64,000 bases of DNA, from assembly GCA_027488785.1 (NCBI GenBank), contig JAIYAY010000009.1, positions 62,001-126,000 of the forward strand, given 5' to 3'. Shown here in pieces: positions 21,715 to 31,170 of this stretch (its first letter is position 1; every line of letters begins with the position of its first letter). The notes under the pieces are model-generated. The model was not told where the DNA came from, made no database searches, and was given only the letters and a program-made list of their open reading frames with translations. Position numbers and translations under genes: made by a program. Source of the stretch: Sphingomonadales bacterium. Lineage in GTDB: Bacteria > Pseudomonadota > Alphaproteobacteria > Sphingomonadales > Sphingomonadaceae.

Positions 21715-21851
21715 CAGCCCAAACCTCCAAGAAAAAACCAAGCTGCTCCGGCGATGAGCAAACCAATAACGGCGAGCTTAATGACGCCCTTGAGCAATTT
21801 CCAAGCGAAAAAGGTCGCGATGAGAATGCCGATGAGAGGGAGAAATTCCAT
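21714..21851 (-). CDS. Small membrane protein in the nuo operon (45 aa)
   Basis: A 45-codon gene not usually called by length-limited searches: ATG 21851 to TGA 21714-21716, beginning [10 protein letters not shown]. It is almost wholly hydrophobic with central basic residues (KLLKGVIK) that split two short helices or one long bent one, and it ends FFLGGLG. The TGATG junction with nuoF argues for coupled translation. No known complex I subunit matches; a supernumerary or assembly peptide is possible. Real as a gene by context; function unknown. Confidence 0.75.
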   Translation of the reverse strand: MEFLPLIGILIATFFAWKLLKGVIKLAVIGLLIAGAAWFFLGGLG

Positions 21852-21876
21852 TACTTTGTCTCCCCAAATAACGTTT

Positions 21877-21944
21877 CGTCATTCTGAACTTGTTTCAGGA
21901 TAACGAGCGGCAGTGCATTGTGCTGAAATAAGTTCAGCATGACG
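21877..21944. repeat. Palindromic intergenic repeat, copy 2 (nuoE-small ORF gap)
   Basis: Arms at 21877-21897 (CGTCATTCTGAACTTGTTTCA) and 21924-21944 (TGAAATAAGTTCAGCATGACG), loop with GCGGCAGTGCATTGTGC. Slightly diverged from the copies at 16174 and 24041, with mismatches in the stem. Confidence 0.88.
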
Positions 21945-21963
21945 AGAGCTGAGCTGAAAAACA

Positions 21964-22632
21964 TCAATACTCCCCCCGATAGTCATGGTTCTTATCCACC
22001 ATTGCGTGCAAGGTCGTTGCACCACCATAAGGCTCAACGGTGTGACGTCCTGGCAACTGCGTGCCTACCTTCGGCTGCTTGCCTTCAGCCAAGTCGTCGA
22101 GAATGGCGGTCATGCTGCTATAATCGAGATCTTCGTAATTATCGTCATTGATCTGAACCATTGGTGCAGATGCGCAATTGCCCATGCATTCGACTTCGTT
22201 CAGAGTGAACATCCCGTCGGGTGTAGTTGCACCTTTTACCAGCCCGCGATTCTTACAGGCCGCGATTATGTCATCCGAACCGCGCAACATGCATGGCGTC
22301 GTCCCGCACACTTGCACATGATAGCGACCCACGGGAGCGAGGTTGTACATCGTGTAGAAGGTCGCAACTTCATAGGTCCGCATATATGGCATGCCGAGAT
22401 AGTTCGCGACATATTCGATTACCGGCACTGGCAACCAGCCTTGCGTCTGCGTTTCTTCGCCAACCTGACGCTGCGCCAAGTCCAGCAACGCCATCACAGC
22501 TGACTGTTGACGTCCGGCGGGGTAGCGACCGATATACATATCGGCTTTAGCTTTATATTCCTTGGAAAAGGCGAATTTACCCCATTTAGCGCGGGTTTCG
22601 GCTTCATCTGGGATGTTTACTGCGTCAGCCAT
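21964..22632 (-). CDS. nuoE: NADH-quinone oxidoreductase subunit E
   Basis: 24-kDa-type subunit holding the 2Fe-2S cluster N1a next to NuoF. Cluster cysteines are in VCGTTPCMLRGS and ECMGNCASAPM. ATG 22632 (beginning MADAVNIPDE) is 222 residues and has a GGAAAG ribosome site; it overlaps the end of the small membrane gene before it by 8 bases. The C-terminal about 50 residues are an extension seen in alphaproteobacterial NuoE proteins. Confidence 0.96.
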   Translation of the reverse strand: MADAVNIPDEAETRAKWGKFAFSKEYKAKADMYIGRYPAGRQQSAVMALLDLAQRQVGEETQTQGWLPVPVIEYVANYLGMPYMRTYEVATFYTMYNLAPVGRYHVQVCGTTPCMLRGSDDIIAACKNRGLVKGATTPDGMFTLNEVECMGNCASAPMVQINDDNYEDLDYSSMTAILDDLAEGKQPKVGTQLPGRHTVEPYGGATTLHAMVDKNHDYRGEY

Positions 22633-22804
22633 GTGCTTCTTTCCGTCCCCAAATCCGTCCGATATACGCGCCAAACATCATGGCCGCAGCGGTCGAACCC
22701 ACTTCTTTTGCCGACACCTCGGCATGAAACAAATAGAGATAGGCCGCAACCAACGCGACCGAACCACATGCCGCCGAGGCTAAAAACATAAGCTCGCGGG
22801 TCAT
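22625..22804 (-). CDS. Small membrane protein between nuoD and nuoE (59 aa)
   Basis: ATG 22804 shares one base with the nuoD stop (TGATG) and the TGA at 22625-22627 lies inside the nuoE start, a tight arrangement showing it is a real gene. It begins [10 protein letters not shown], has one clear membrane helix (about residues 5-27) and a second hydrophobic stretch (about 38-50, AAAMMFGAYIGRIWG), and a basic tail. No recognised family. Location suggests a role with complex I; that is inference. Confidence 0.75.
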   Translation of the reverse strand: MTRELMFLASAACGSVALVAAYLYLFHAEVSAKEVGSTAAAMMFGAYIGRIWGRKEAHG

Positions 22805-24015
22805 CAGCGGTCACACTCCCCAAACACGATGTCGAGCGCGCCCAAAATCGCAGTCGTATCCGCCAGCATGTGTCCACGGCTCATAAAATCCATCGCTTGT
22901 AGATGCGAAAAGGCCGTCGGCCGGATTTTGCAGCGATAAGGCCTGTTGCTGCCGTCAGCGACAAGATACACGCCAAACTCGCCCTTCGGGCTCTCGGTCG
23001 CCACATAGACGCTCCCTGCGGGCACTTTAAAGCCTTCAGTGTACAGTTTGAAGTGATGGATCAATGCCTCCATCGATTGCTTCATTTCGGCACGCTTGGG
23101 CGGCGCGACTTTGCGGTCGTCGCTGCATACCGGACCTTCGGGCATTTGTTGCAAACATTGCTTCATGATGCGCACTGATTGGCGCACTTCTTCGACGCGG
23201 ACCATGAAACGGTCATAGCAATCACCGCGCGTGCCAACAGGAATGTCGAATTCCATCCGGTCATAGACGTCATAAGGTTGGCTTTTGCGGATATCCCAGG
23301 GGATGCCCGCGCCACGGATCATTGGACCAGAAAAGCCCCATTTGATCGCGTCTTCCTTCGAAACAATCGCGATGTCGACATTGCGTTGTTTAAAAATGCG
23401 GTTGTCAACAACCAGTGACATCGCGTCCTCGAACAAGCGTGGCATGCGGTCATCAAGCCATTCGGCGATGTCGGTTAACAGCTTCAACGGCACATCCTGA
23501 TGCACACCGCCTGGGCGGAACCATGCAGCATGCATGCGTGCGCCGCTTGCCCGCTCGTAAAAGGCCATAATGTCTTCACGGATTTCATATAGCCACAATG
23601 GCGGTGTCATCGCGCCTACATCAATTATGTGGTGCGCAATGTTCAGCGTGTGGTTTTTGATCCGCGTCATTTCGGCGAATAATACCCGCAGATATTGGGC
23701 GCGAAGCGGCACTTCTAAATCCAACAGTTTTTCAACCGCGAGCACATAGCTATGCTCCATCGCCATGGGCGAGGCATAATCCAACCGGTCGAAATAAGGC
23801 AAAGCTTGCAAATAAGTTTTATATTCGATCAGTTTTTCGGTGCCACGGTGCAATAGGCCGATATGCGGGTCAAGCCGCTCGACGATTTCGCCGTCCAGCT
23901 CCATCACTAAACGTAATACGCCATGCGCCGCGGGGTGCTGTGGACCGAAGTTAATCGTGTAATTCTGGATGACTTCATCGCCGGTCGTAGGAGCGAGATC
24001 TTGCTGCATACTCAT
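22804..24015 (-). CDS. nuoD: NADH-quinone oxidoreductase subunit D
   Basis: 49-kDa-type subunit that forms the quinone-reducing site with NuoB; related to the large subunit of NiFe hydrogenases. Conserved stretches [15 protein letters not shown] and the C-terminal DIVFGECDR are intact. ATG 24015 has GGGAG 8 nt upstream; the TTG at 24033 is less likely. 403 residues. The upstream gap to nuoC holds a palindromic repeat. Confidence 0.97.
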   Translation of the reverse strand: MSMQQDLAPTTGDEVIQNYTINFGPQHPAAHGVLRLVMELDGEIVERLDPHIGLLHRGTEKLIEYKTYLQALPYFDRLDYASPMAMEHSYVLAVEKLLDLEVPLRAQYLRVLFAEMTRIKNHTLNIAHHIIDVGAMTPPLWLYEIREDIMAFYERASGARMHAAWFRPGGVHQDVPLKLLTDIAEWLDDRMPRLFEDAMSLVVDNRIFKQRNVDIAIVSKEDAIKWGFSGPMIRGAGIPWDIRKSQPYDVYDRMEFDIPVGTRGDCYDRFMVRVEEVRQSVRIMKQCLQQMPEGPVCSDDRKVAPPKRAEMKQSMEALIHHFKLYTEGFKVPAGSVYVATESPKGEFGVYLVADGSNRPYRCKIRPTAFSHLQAMDFMSRGHMLADTTAILGALDIVFGECDR

Positions 24016-24040
24016 AACGCCGACTCCCGACAATAAACGG

Positions 24041-24108
24041 CGTCATCCTGAACTTGTTTCAGGATAACGAGCGGCAGTGCGTTGTGCTGAAACAAGTTCA
24101 GCATGACG
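24041..24108. repeat. Palindromic intergenic repeat, copy 3 (nuoC-nuoD gap)
   Basis: Arms at 24041-24061 (CGTCATCCTGAACTTGTTTCA) and 24088-24108 (one mismatch), loop with GCGGCAGTGCGTTGTGC. Left arm is identical to copy 1; the right arm carries the same GCATGACG end as copy 2. Confidence 0.9.
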
Positions 24109-24127
24109 AAAGGGGGGAATGTAATGC

Positions 24128-24820
24128 TCATGCCTTGTCTCCCGTCGCCTTTGGCTTGCGGACAGTACGCTTGGCCGTTTCTTTGGATGCAGGCTGCTGC
24201 GGTGCAACTTCACCGGACTTTTCATCACCCGGCAGGACATAATCCGCGCCTTCCCATGGGCTAAGAAAGTCGAAATTGCGGAAATCTTGCGCCAACTGCA
24301 CAGGCTCATATTTCACGCGCTTTTCTTCTTCGGAATAGCGCAGTTCGACATAGCCCGACAGCGGGAAGTCCTTACGCTGCGGATGCCCTGAAAAACCGTA
24401 ATCGGTTAATATGCGGCGTAAATCAGCGTTACCGGAAAATAATACGCCATACATGTCGAACACTTCACGCTCTAACCATCCGGCAACTGGCCAGATGCCG
24501 GTGACCGAAGGAACAGGCTGATCGTCATTCGTGGTCAAATGCACACGAATACGGTGGTTTTTGGTGAGGCTCAGCAAGCAATAGACAATCTCAAAACGCG
24601 GATCACGTTCGGGCCAGTCTACGCCTGCAATTTCCATGAGCTGCTGATATTCGCAATCATCACGCAATCGGATCATGCATTCAACCAACGCATCGCAGTG
24701 AATATGCACGGCAATTTCATGATTGGCTTCTTCAATAGAAACCAGATGTTTACCAAGCGCTTTTGAGATCGCCTTCATGGTGCCGTCAGGCGTTTGGATA
24801 AGGGGTGCGGAGTGGCTCAC
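24128..24820 (-). CDS. nuoC: NADH-quinone oxidoreductase subunit C
   Basis: 30-kDa-type peripheral subunit of complex I. Signature region [22 protein letters not shown] followed by [21 protein letters not shown] start at 24820 forms a GTGA overlap with the nuoB stop. 230 residues, with a Lys/Ala-rich C-terminal tail of about 35 residues beyond the conserved core. Confidence 0.96.
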   Translation of the reverse strand: MSHSAPLIQTPDGTMKAISKALGKHLVSIEEANHEIAVHIHCDALVECMIRLRDDCEYQQLMEIAGVDWPERDPRFEIVYCLLSLTKNHRIRVHLTTNDDQPVPSVTGIWPVAGWLEREVFDMYGVLFSGNADLRRILTDYGFSGHPQRKDFPLSGYVELRYSEEEKRVKYEPVQLAQDFRNFDFLSPWEGADYVLPGDEKSGEVAPQQPASKETAKRTVRKPKATGDKA

Positions 24821-25353
24821 CGTTCGATTGTCCCTGTCCGGCGGATTTTACGCTGCAACTGCATAATGCCGTAGAGCAAAGCCTCGGCGGTTGGCGGACA
24901 TCCGGGTACATAAATGTCGACAGGCACAACGCGATCACAACCACGCACAACGCTATAGCTATAATGATAATAGCCACCGCCATTGGCGCAGCTACCCATA
25001 GATATCACATATTTAGGCTCAGACATTTGGTCATAAACCTTGCGCAACGCAGGCGCCATTTTATTGCAAAGCGTACCTGCGACGATCATCACATCTGACT
25101 GACGCGGTGACGCACGCGGCGCAATTCCAAAGCGTTCAAAATCGTAACGCGGCATATAGCCGTGAATCATTTCCACCGCACAACAGGCCAGACCAAAGGT
25201 CATTGGCCATAAAGAGCCCGTACGTGCCCAATTGAACAGGTCTTCCGTCGACGACACGACAAAACCCTTGTCGTTCACTTCGCTTTCAATATCCTTGAAG
25301 AACGCAGTATCCGGCGCTTGCACGTCCGACAGTGATGGCGTGATTACTCCCAT
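24817..25353 (-). CDS. nuoB: NADH-quinone oxidoreductase subunit B
   Basis: Holds the terminal cluster N2 that passes electrons to quinone. Cluster ligands are visible in [17 protein letters not shown] and [14 protein letters not shown] place the start at ATG 25353 (MGVITPSL), with GGGAG 7 nt upstream, overlapping the nuoA end by 10 bases; the frame runs further upstream (25428) only as nuoA shadow. 178 residues. Confidence 0.96.
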   Translation of the reverse strand: MGVITPSLSDVQAPDTAFFKDIESEVNDKGFVVSSTEDLFNWARTGSLWPMTFGLACCAVEMIHGYMPRYDFERFGIAPRASPRQSDVMIVAGTLCNKMAPALRKVYDQMSEPKYVISMGSCANGGGYYHYSYSVVRGCDRVVPVDIYVPGCPPTAEALLYGIMQLQRKIRRTGTIER

Positions 25354-25718
25354 TCGAGTGCTCCCACTTTCCATGCATAAATAAATCCGATGACCAATTC
25401 GAAAAGGAAGATCATCATAGTACCCCAACCGATCCAGCTTGTTTCACCCAGACTGACCGCCCATGGGAACAAAAAGGCCGCCTCCAGGTCAAAAATGATA
25501 AACAAAATCGCAACGAGATAAAAACGAACATCAAATTGGCTGCGCGAATCTTCAAACGCTGGAAAGCCGCACTCATACTCTGTGAGCTTTGCCTCGGTAG
25601 GCTTGTATGTTCCTGTCAGTCGCGAAACGCCCATAGGCAAAAACACAAATGCCGACGACAATGCGAGCGCAACCACCAGAAAAAGCAGTATGGGTAAATA
25701 TTGCGACAAATCAGTCAT
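25344..25718 (-). CDS. nuoA: NADH-quinone oxidoreductase subunit A
   Basis: First gene of the nuo operon; three-helix subunit with the conserved loop [39 protein letters not shown]. 124 residues, ATG 25718. The 102-base gap to the upstream suhB-like gene, in the same direction, holds no obvious -35/-10 pair but does contain two GANTC sites (complement GACTC and GAGTC), so methylation-sensitive transcription is conceivable. Confidence 0.97.
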   Translation of the reverse strand: MTDLSQYLPILLFLVVALALSSAFVFLPMGVSRLTGTYKPTEAKLTEYECGFPAFEDSRSQFDVRFYLVAILFIIFDLEAAFLFPWAVSLGETSWIGWGTMMIFLFELVIGFIYAWKVGALEWE

Positions 25719-25820
25719 ATCAGACTCGTTTCCGAAACCCCGTAAGTTGCGGCGCTTTTAGGCAGAAGAGTCCTGACCTGCAAGGCCAAGAATCGGCATT
25801 TTTTCCGGCATTTTCGACGA

Positions 25821-26639
25821 TTATTTTACAGCGCCAACCAACAGCTTATGGAGCTTGCTATGCAATATGTCATTTGCCGCTAAAACCTGTGCATCTGCGA
25901 TATGTGGGCTGCGCCCCCGATAGTCAGTTACAAAGCCGCCAGCTTCGCGCACGAGCAGGCAGCCAGCAGCCGTATCCCACGGAGATAATCCACTTTCCCA
26001 GAAGCCATCATAACGGCCAGCAGCCAACCATGCGAGATCGAGGCTTGCCGCACCAAATCGCCTTATACCCGAAACCGAAGGTCCTATAGCGCCAAAAATC
26101 TTGGCCCATTCTTCAAAGTCGCCATGGCCCTTATACGGTGTACCTGTGGCAATCAGCGCCTCATTTAGCTGACGGCGGGCGGAAACCCGCAAACGGCGGT
26201 TGCCAAGCCAAGCGCCTTTGCCACGTTCGGCCCAAAAGCTTTCGTCCGTGATTGGGTTATATACGAGGCCCGCAAAAATGTCGCCCCAGCCAGAACCATC
26301 GGGCTTAGGATCTTGCACCGCAATCGAAATCGCAAAATGCGGGATGCCATGGAGGAAGTTGCTTGTTCCATCGAGCGGATCGACAATGAACCGCGGCTTG
26401 CCTTCGGCGCCAGCGATCTCGCCTCCTTCTTCCATCAGAAAGCCCCAGTCGGGACGCGCGATTTCGAGTTCACGGAAAATCGTGTCTTCAGCGCGCTCGT
26501 CAGCTTTGGAAACGAAATCCGCAGGGCCCTTTTGCGACACCTGCAAATGTTCGATCTCACCAAAGTCGCGGCGAAGCTTGCCGCCCGCTTTACGGGCAGC
26601 TTTTTCCATGATGGTCAATAGACCGGTTAATGCTGGCAT
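25821..26639 (-). CDS. suhB: Inositol monophosphatase family protein
   Basis: Mg-dependent phosphatase of the IMPase/SuhB family. Metal-site motifs: MEEGGE (about residue 69), IVDPLDGTSNF and, near the end, WDTAAGCLLVREAGG. 272 residues is usual. Physiological substrate in alphaproteobacteria (inositol phosphate, or a role in RNA metabolism like E. coli SuhB) cannot be told from sequence, so the symbol is by similarity. ATG 26639 shares a base with the efp stop (TAATG). Confidence 0.85.
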   Translation of the reverse strand: MPALTGLLTIMEKAARKAGGKLRRDFGEIEHLQVSQKGPADFVSKADERAEDTIFRELEIARPDWGFLMEEGGEIAGAEGKPRFIVDPLDGTSNFLHGIPHFAISIAVQDPKPDGSGWGDIFAGLVYNPITDESFWAERGKGAWLGNRRLRVSARRQLNEALIATGTPYKGHGDFEEWAKIFGAIGPSVSGIRRFGAASLDLAWLAAGRYDGFWESGLSPWDTAAGCLLVREAGGFVTDYRGRSPHIADAQVLAANDILHSKLHKLLVGAVK

Positions 26640-27202
26640 TAATCAGCCTTCCGAACATATTCCCGTTCATAGACATCAACCACGATCCGCGTTCCTGCGC
26701 TGATGAATGGCGGAACCATCACACGCACACCATTGTCCAGAATTGCAGGCTTATAGCTGGATGACGCCGTCTGGCCTTTTACCACAGCATCGGCTTCGAC
26801 AATCGTCGCCTCAATCTGGTCCGGCAAAGCAACAGAAAGTGCTTCGTCATCATACATTTCCATGACAACGTCCATACCGTCCTGAAGGAAGGCAGCCGCA
26901 TCACCGAGGAGGTCGCTAGGCAAAGTCACCTGATCATAGGTTTCCTTGTCCATGAACACCAGATTATCGCCTTCAGCATAGAGAAACTGAAAATCTTTCT
27001 GGTCAAGGCGCACTTTTTCGACGCTTTCAGCCGAACGGAAACGGATGTTGTTTTTACGGCCATCGCGCAGATTTTTGAGCTCAACTTGCATATATGCGCC
27101 GCCCTTACCCGGTTGGGTATGCGCAGTCTTTACGACACGCCACAGGCCGCCTTCATATTCCAATATGTTACCCGGCTTGATTTCAACCGCGTTGATTTTC
27201 AT
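26639..27202 (-). CDS. efp: Elongation factor P
   Basis: Binds stalled ribosomes and helps form peptide bonds at consecutive prolines. The protein is 187 residues from ATG 27202 ([12 protein letters not shown]), the usual EF-P length; twelve further upstream codons are in frame but not conserved. The loop carrying the modifiable residue reads [10 protein letters not shown], with Lys rather than Arg at the tip. Followed directly by the IMPase-family gene. Confidence 0.95.
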   Translation of the reverse strand: MKINAVEIKPGNILEYEGGLWRVVKTAHTQPGKGGAYMQVELKNLRDGRKNNIRFRSAESVEKVRLDQKDFQFLYAEGDNLVFMDKETYDQVTLPSDLLGDAAAFLQDGMDVVMEMYDDEALSVALPDQIEATIVEADAVVKGQTASSSYKPAILDNGVRVMVPPFISAGTRIVVDVYEREYVRKAD

Positions 27203-27283
27203 GAGTATACTCGCTTGACAGATGGAAAGAGCAAGCACGCAAAAACGTGCTGATAGTCGCGGCCTTTAACGATGACGGCGCCA

Positions 27284-27907
27284 TTAGGCAAGCAGTGCGT
27301 TGAACGCCTTTACCGCTTCAGCGGGACCTTGCGGATGGTTCCATACAGCGCCGCTCACCGCTATAAAATCTGCGCCTGAGTCGATTAATGGCTTGGCATT
27401 TTCAGGTGTAATTCCACCAATGGCAACGCAGGGCACCTCTGTCACAAACGACCATTTCTGCAATGTATCAAGTTCAGCAACATGCTCCACCGCCTTGGTT
27501 GTTGTTGGGTAAAAAGCACCAAAGGCCACATAATCGGCCCCGGCCTCTGCTGCTTCCATCGCGAGATGACGGCTATTGTGACAAGTAACTCCTATTTGCG
27601 CTTCACGGCCAAGCAGTTCGCGGGCTTCACCAACGTCGCCATCCCCCTGCCCCAAATGCACGCCGTCAGCTTTCAACCGCTTGGCAAGTGCAACGCTGTC
27701 GTTCACGATAAACGCCACATCATGCACCGCGCAAATAGCCTGCAATGGCTCCGCAAGCGCCGCCGCATCATGCTGATCCAGTTCTTTGACCCTAAACTGA
27801 AAGGCGGCAACGGGCCCAGCGGACAAAGCCGCCTCTAGTCGGGCCGGAAAGTCGCCACCTACTTCAAGCGGTGAAATCAAATATAATTGGCAGGGAAATT
27901 CTTTCAT
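27284..27907 (-). CDS. thiE: Thiamine-phosphate synthase
   Basis: Joins hydroxymethylpyrimidine diphosphate and thiazole phosphate to give thiamine phosphate. Motifs: QFRVKELD (usually QLR-K), DGVHLGQGD, GVTCHN, FGAFYPTTTK and CVAIGGI. 207 residues. A thiD fusion lies 29 kb away in the same window. It sits 72 bases downstream of the aldolase gene and about 80 bases before efp. Confidence 0.92.
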   Translation of the reverse strand: MKEFPCQLYLISPLEVGGDFPARLEAALSAGPVAAFQFRVKELDQHDAAALAEPLQAICAVHDVAFIVNDSVALAKRLKADGVHLGQGDGDVGEARELLGREAQIGVTCHNSRHLAMEAAEAGADYVAFGAFYPTTTKAVEHVAELDTLQKWSFVTEVPCVAIGGITPENAKPLIDSGADFIAVSGAVWNHPQGPAEAVKAFNALLA

Positions 27908-27979
27908 GCCGCGCTCAATAGCGGGGCTTTAGGCCGGCGGCAAATATCTTACGCATCTACAGCCGGCCCCTCTCCAAAC

Positions 27980-28867
27980 TTAGGTCGCAGACGCCGCGTG
28001 AATTTCATCGATGGCGCTAGAAAGCGCGGCGTCAAATTCTTCGGCTGTCATCTGGTGACGCAAATCTTCCAACAAAGCGCGCGAGAAGCTGGCAATCATG
28101 CCCTTATTTTTAGCAAGTTCAGCGCAAGCCTCCGGACGTGCATAGCCCCCAGAGAGTGCGACAACGCGCAGCACGCGCGGGTGGTTGATAAGCGGATCAA
28201 AAGTACCCGCATCTGCTGGAATGGACAGTTTCAACATGACCTTGTGATCCGCCGATAAGTTACCGAGCGCCTTCAAAATTTCATCGCGCAGGATGATGTC
28301 GCTTTGCGCGCGATCAACGCTTTTAATGTTCACCTCAGGCTCGATAATCGGCATCAATCCCGCGGCGAGAATTTGTTCAGCCACCTCAAATTGCTGTTTT
28401 ACGATCGCGGCGATGCCCGATGGCGAAGCTTGGTTAATCACCGAACGCTTTTTTGTGCCAAATATACCCTTGGCCTTGGCGCGGTGAAGCAACGCATCCA
28501 GATCTGGCATTGGCTTCATCAATTGAACGCCATCCACTTCATCCTCAAGGCCTTTGTCTACCTTGAGGAAAGGCACAACACCGCGTTCTTGCAATGCCAC
28601 CGGTACTGGCTTGCCACCTGCTTCGCCATCCATCGTCCGTTCGAACAATATAGCGCCCAACACTTTCTCGCCGGAAAAGCTCGGTGCGGTAATGATCCGC
28701 GCACGCATGGCGTGGATAAGGCCAAACATCTCTTCTTCGCTTGTGTAGGCATTTTCCTCGATGCCATATCCCTTGAGCGCTTTAGGCGTTGAACCGCCGC
28801 TTTGATCGAGTGCAGCAATAAAGCCTGAGGCAGTGGACACTTTTGCAAGCATTTCGGCGTAATTCAT
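27980..28867 (-). CDS. fda: Fructose-bisphosphate aldolase, class I
   Basis: Schiff-base aldolase that cleaves fructose 1,6-bisphosphate. Features of the class I enzyme: AALDQSGGSTPKAL near the start, FLKVDKG in the middle and VMLKLSIPADAG with the probable Schiff-base Lys. ATG 28867 (MNYAEMLAKV) has AGGA 8 nt upstream; ATG 28876 is an alternative, while the open frame to 28939 runs into the pgk gap. 295 residues. Follows pgk in a tkt-gap-pgk-fda run. Confidence 0.9.
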   Translation of the reverse strand: MNYAEMLAKVSTASGFIAALDQSGGSTPKALKGYGIEENAYTSEEEMFGLIHAMRARIITAPSFSGEKVLGAILFERTMDGEAGGKPVPVALQERGVVPFLKVDKGLEDEVDGVQLMKPMPDLDALLHRAKAKGIFGTKKRSVINQASPSGIAAIVKQQFEVAEQILAAGLMPIIEPEVNIKSVDRAQSDIILRDEILKALGNLSADHKVMLKLSIPADAGTFDPLINHPRVLRVVALSGGYARPEACAELAKNKGMIASFSRALLEDLRHQMTAEEFDAALSSAIDEIHAASAT

Positions 28868-28944
28868 CTTTGGCATCCTATAGATTGGCCTTGCATACGT
28901 ATGCATCGGCAATTGAAAAAAAAACGGGCCACAGCCCACCCAGT

Positions 28945-30141
28945 TTAAGCAATATTCAAAGCATCAACTCCCGGTAATGGCTTGCCTTCCATCCATTCGA
29001 GGAATGCGCCACCAGCTGTTGAAACAAATGTAAAATCTTCAGTGACTCCCGCATGGGCCAGTGCGGCAACGGTGTCGCCCCCCCCTGCAACCGACACCAG
29101 CGATCCTTCCCGGGTCAGGGCCGCCGCCGTTCGCGCTAATGAGACCGTTGCGGCGTCAAATGGCGCTATCTCAAAAGCCCCCAATGGCCCGTTCCACACC
29201 AACGTCCGGCAGTTTTTCAAAACATCGGCCAATGCCTCAACAGCGGCGGGGCCGACATCTAGGATCATTTCATCAGCAGCGACCTCATGCACATTGACTG
29301 TGCGGGTTGGTGGATTTGCACGAAACGCACGCGCGGTTACAACATCATAGGGTAGATGGATTGTGCAGCCTGCCGAATCTGCTGCATCCATAATGGCATT
29401 GGCTTGCTCGGCCAGATCATGTTCGCACAAGGACTTGCCTACATCGACACCGCGCGCAGCCAAAAAGGTGTTGGCCATGCCGCCGCCGATGATCAGATGG
29501 TCCACCTGCTTAACCAGATTGTTCAGCACGTCGAGCTTCGTCGAAACCTTTGCCCCACCGACGACAGCCGCCACAGGATGTTCTGGCGCGCCCAAAGCTG
29601 CTTGAAGCGCCTTCAACTCGGCCTCCATTGCACGACCGGCATAAGCTGGCAGGATATGCGCCAAACCTTCGGTGGACATATGCGCACGATGTGCCGCCGA
29701 AAAGGCATCATTCACATAGAAATCACCATTGGCAGCCACGGCACGCGCAAGCTCAGGATCATTCTTTTCCTCACCCAGCCAAAAGCGTGTGTTTTCGAGG
29801 AGGGCAATATCACCATCCGTCAATATACCAACGGATTGCGCAACCACGTCGCCTGCTATTTCGGGTACGAACATAATCTCGCGGCCAAGCACCTCTTGCA
29901 AGGCGTCGAGGACCATCGACACCGACATTTCGCTATGCTTAGCGCCCTTGGGACGACCGAAATGTGCGAGTAAAAGGACCTTCGCCCCCTTATCCGCCAA
30001 TTCCAACACCGTCGGCAACAACGCCCGCATCCGCGTTTCATCGGTCACGCGCCCGTCAGCCATGGGCACGTTCAGGTCAACGCGCACTAAAGCACGTTTG
30101 CCCTTAATATCGCCGAGGTCATCGAGCGTGCGGAATCCCAT
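28945..30141 (-). CDS. pgk: Phosphoglycerate kinase
   Basis: Transfers phosphate between 1,3-bisphosphoglycerate and ADP. N-terminal substrate motif [22 protein letters not shown], and the C-terminal nucleotide motif [12 protein letters not shown] are intact. 398 residues is standard. Ten bases downstream of gap, so co-transcribed. Confidence 0.97.
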   Translation of the reverse strand: MGFRTLDDLGDIKGKRALVRVDLNVPMADGRVTDETRMRALLPTVLELADKGAKVLLLAHFGRPKGAKHSEMSVSMVLDALQEVLGREIMFVPEIAGDVVAQSVGILTDGDIALLENTRFWLGEEKNDPELARAVAANGDFYVNDAFSAAHRAHMSTEGLAHILPAYAGRAMEAELKALQAALGAPEHPVAAVVGGAKVSTKLDVLNNLVKQVDHLIIGGGMANTFLAARGVDVGKSLCEHDLAEQANAIMDAADSAGCTIHLPYDVVTARAFRANPPTRTVNVHEVAADEMILDVGPAAVEALADVLKNCRTLVWNGPLGAFEIAPFDAATVSLARTAAALTREGSLVSVAGGGDTVAALAHAGVTEDFTFVSTAGGAFLEWMEGKPLPGVDALNIA

Positions 30142-30151
30142 TGATCAATCC

Positions 30152-31159
30152 TTACAGAAACTTGCCAATGACGCCGGCGGTATCAACCATGCGGTTGGAG
30201 AAGCCCCATTCATTGTCATACCAGCTCAATACGCGCACAAGCTTTCCGTCGATAACGGCGGTTTCCAAGCTGTCGATGGTCGAGCTTGCTGGGCAATGGT
30301 TATAATCAATTGAGACCAAGGGCTCATCCGAATAGGCCAACACGCCTTTAAGGGCGCCCTCTGAGGCAGCTTTTAACAGAGCATTGACTTCTTCAATGCT
30401 GGTGTCGCGTTTTGGCGTGAAGGTCAGGTCAACGATGCTGACATTTGGTGTAGGTACGCGGATGGCTGAACCGTCCAACTTGCCCTTCAGCTCTGGCATC
30501 ACTTCGCCAACAGCGCGCGCCGCACCAGTGGTGGTGGGGATCATCGACATGCCAGCGGCACGCGCGCGGCGCATGTCATCGTGGATTTGGTCCAGGATCT
30601 TTTGATCATTGGTGTAGCTATGGATGGTGGTCATTAATCCGCGCTCGATACCGATCGCATCGTTCAAGACCTTCGCCATTGGCGCCAAGCAATTGGTGGT
30701 GCAGCTTGCGTTTGAAACGATGATATCGGCTGCGCTCAAAACATCATGGTTGACGCCAAAAACAACCGTCTTGTCGACATTTTTACCTGGTGCGGAGATC
30801 AAGACGCGTTTTGCGCCTGCCGCGAGATGCTTTTCGGCGCTGACGCGGTCAGTGAAGAAACCGGTGCACTCTAGCGCAATATCAACGCCATTGGCCGCGT
30901 GCGGCAAATTGGCCGGGTCACGCTCTGCGGTCACATGAATACGCTTACCGTTGACGATGATGTCACTGCCATCGGCTTCAACCGTGCCGGGGAATGGGCC
31001 GTGGACGCTATCGCGTTTGAACAACAGGGCATTGGCCTTGGCTGGCGCAAGGTCGTTAATCGCGACCAATTCCAGATCATGGTCATTGCGTTCCAAAATG
31101 GCACGGGCGACCAAACGGCCGATGCGACCAAAACCGTTAATTGCTACTTTCACTGTCAT
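30152..31159 (-). CDS. gap: Glyceraldehyde-3-phosphate dehydrogenase
   Basis: NAD(P)-dependent oxidation and phosphorylation of glyceraldehyde 3-phosphate. Rossmann start [16 protein letters not shown], catalytic Cys in [15 protein letters not shown], and [13 protein letters not shown] near the end. 335 residues. Lies 11 bases after tkt and 10 before pgk. Confidence 0.97.
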   Translation of the reverse strand: MTVKVAINGFGRIGRLVARAILERNDHDLELVAINDLAPAKANALLFKRDSVHGPFPGTVEADGSDIIVNGKRIHVTAERDPANLPHAANGVDIALECTGFFTDRVSAEKHLAAGAKRVLISAPGKNVDKTVVFGVNHDVLSAADIIVSNASCTTNCLAPMAKVLNDAIGIERGLMTTIHSYTNDQKILDQIHDDMRRARAAGMSMIPTTTGAARAVGEVMPELKGKLDGSAIRVPTPNVSIVDLTFTPKRDTSIEEVNALLKAASEGALKGVLAYSDEPLVSIDYNHCPASSTIDSLETAVIDGKLVRVLSWYDNEWGFSNRMVDTAGVIGKFL

Positions 31160-31170
31160 ATCTGCTCCTA

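Noticed and set aside
22617-22877. 86-codon minus-strand frame over the nuoD-nuoE junction
   Set aside because: Starts inside nuoD in another frame and competes with the 59-aa gene, which has stop/start overlaps on both sides.
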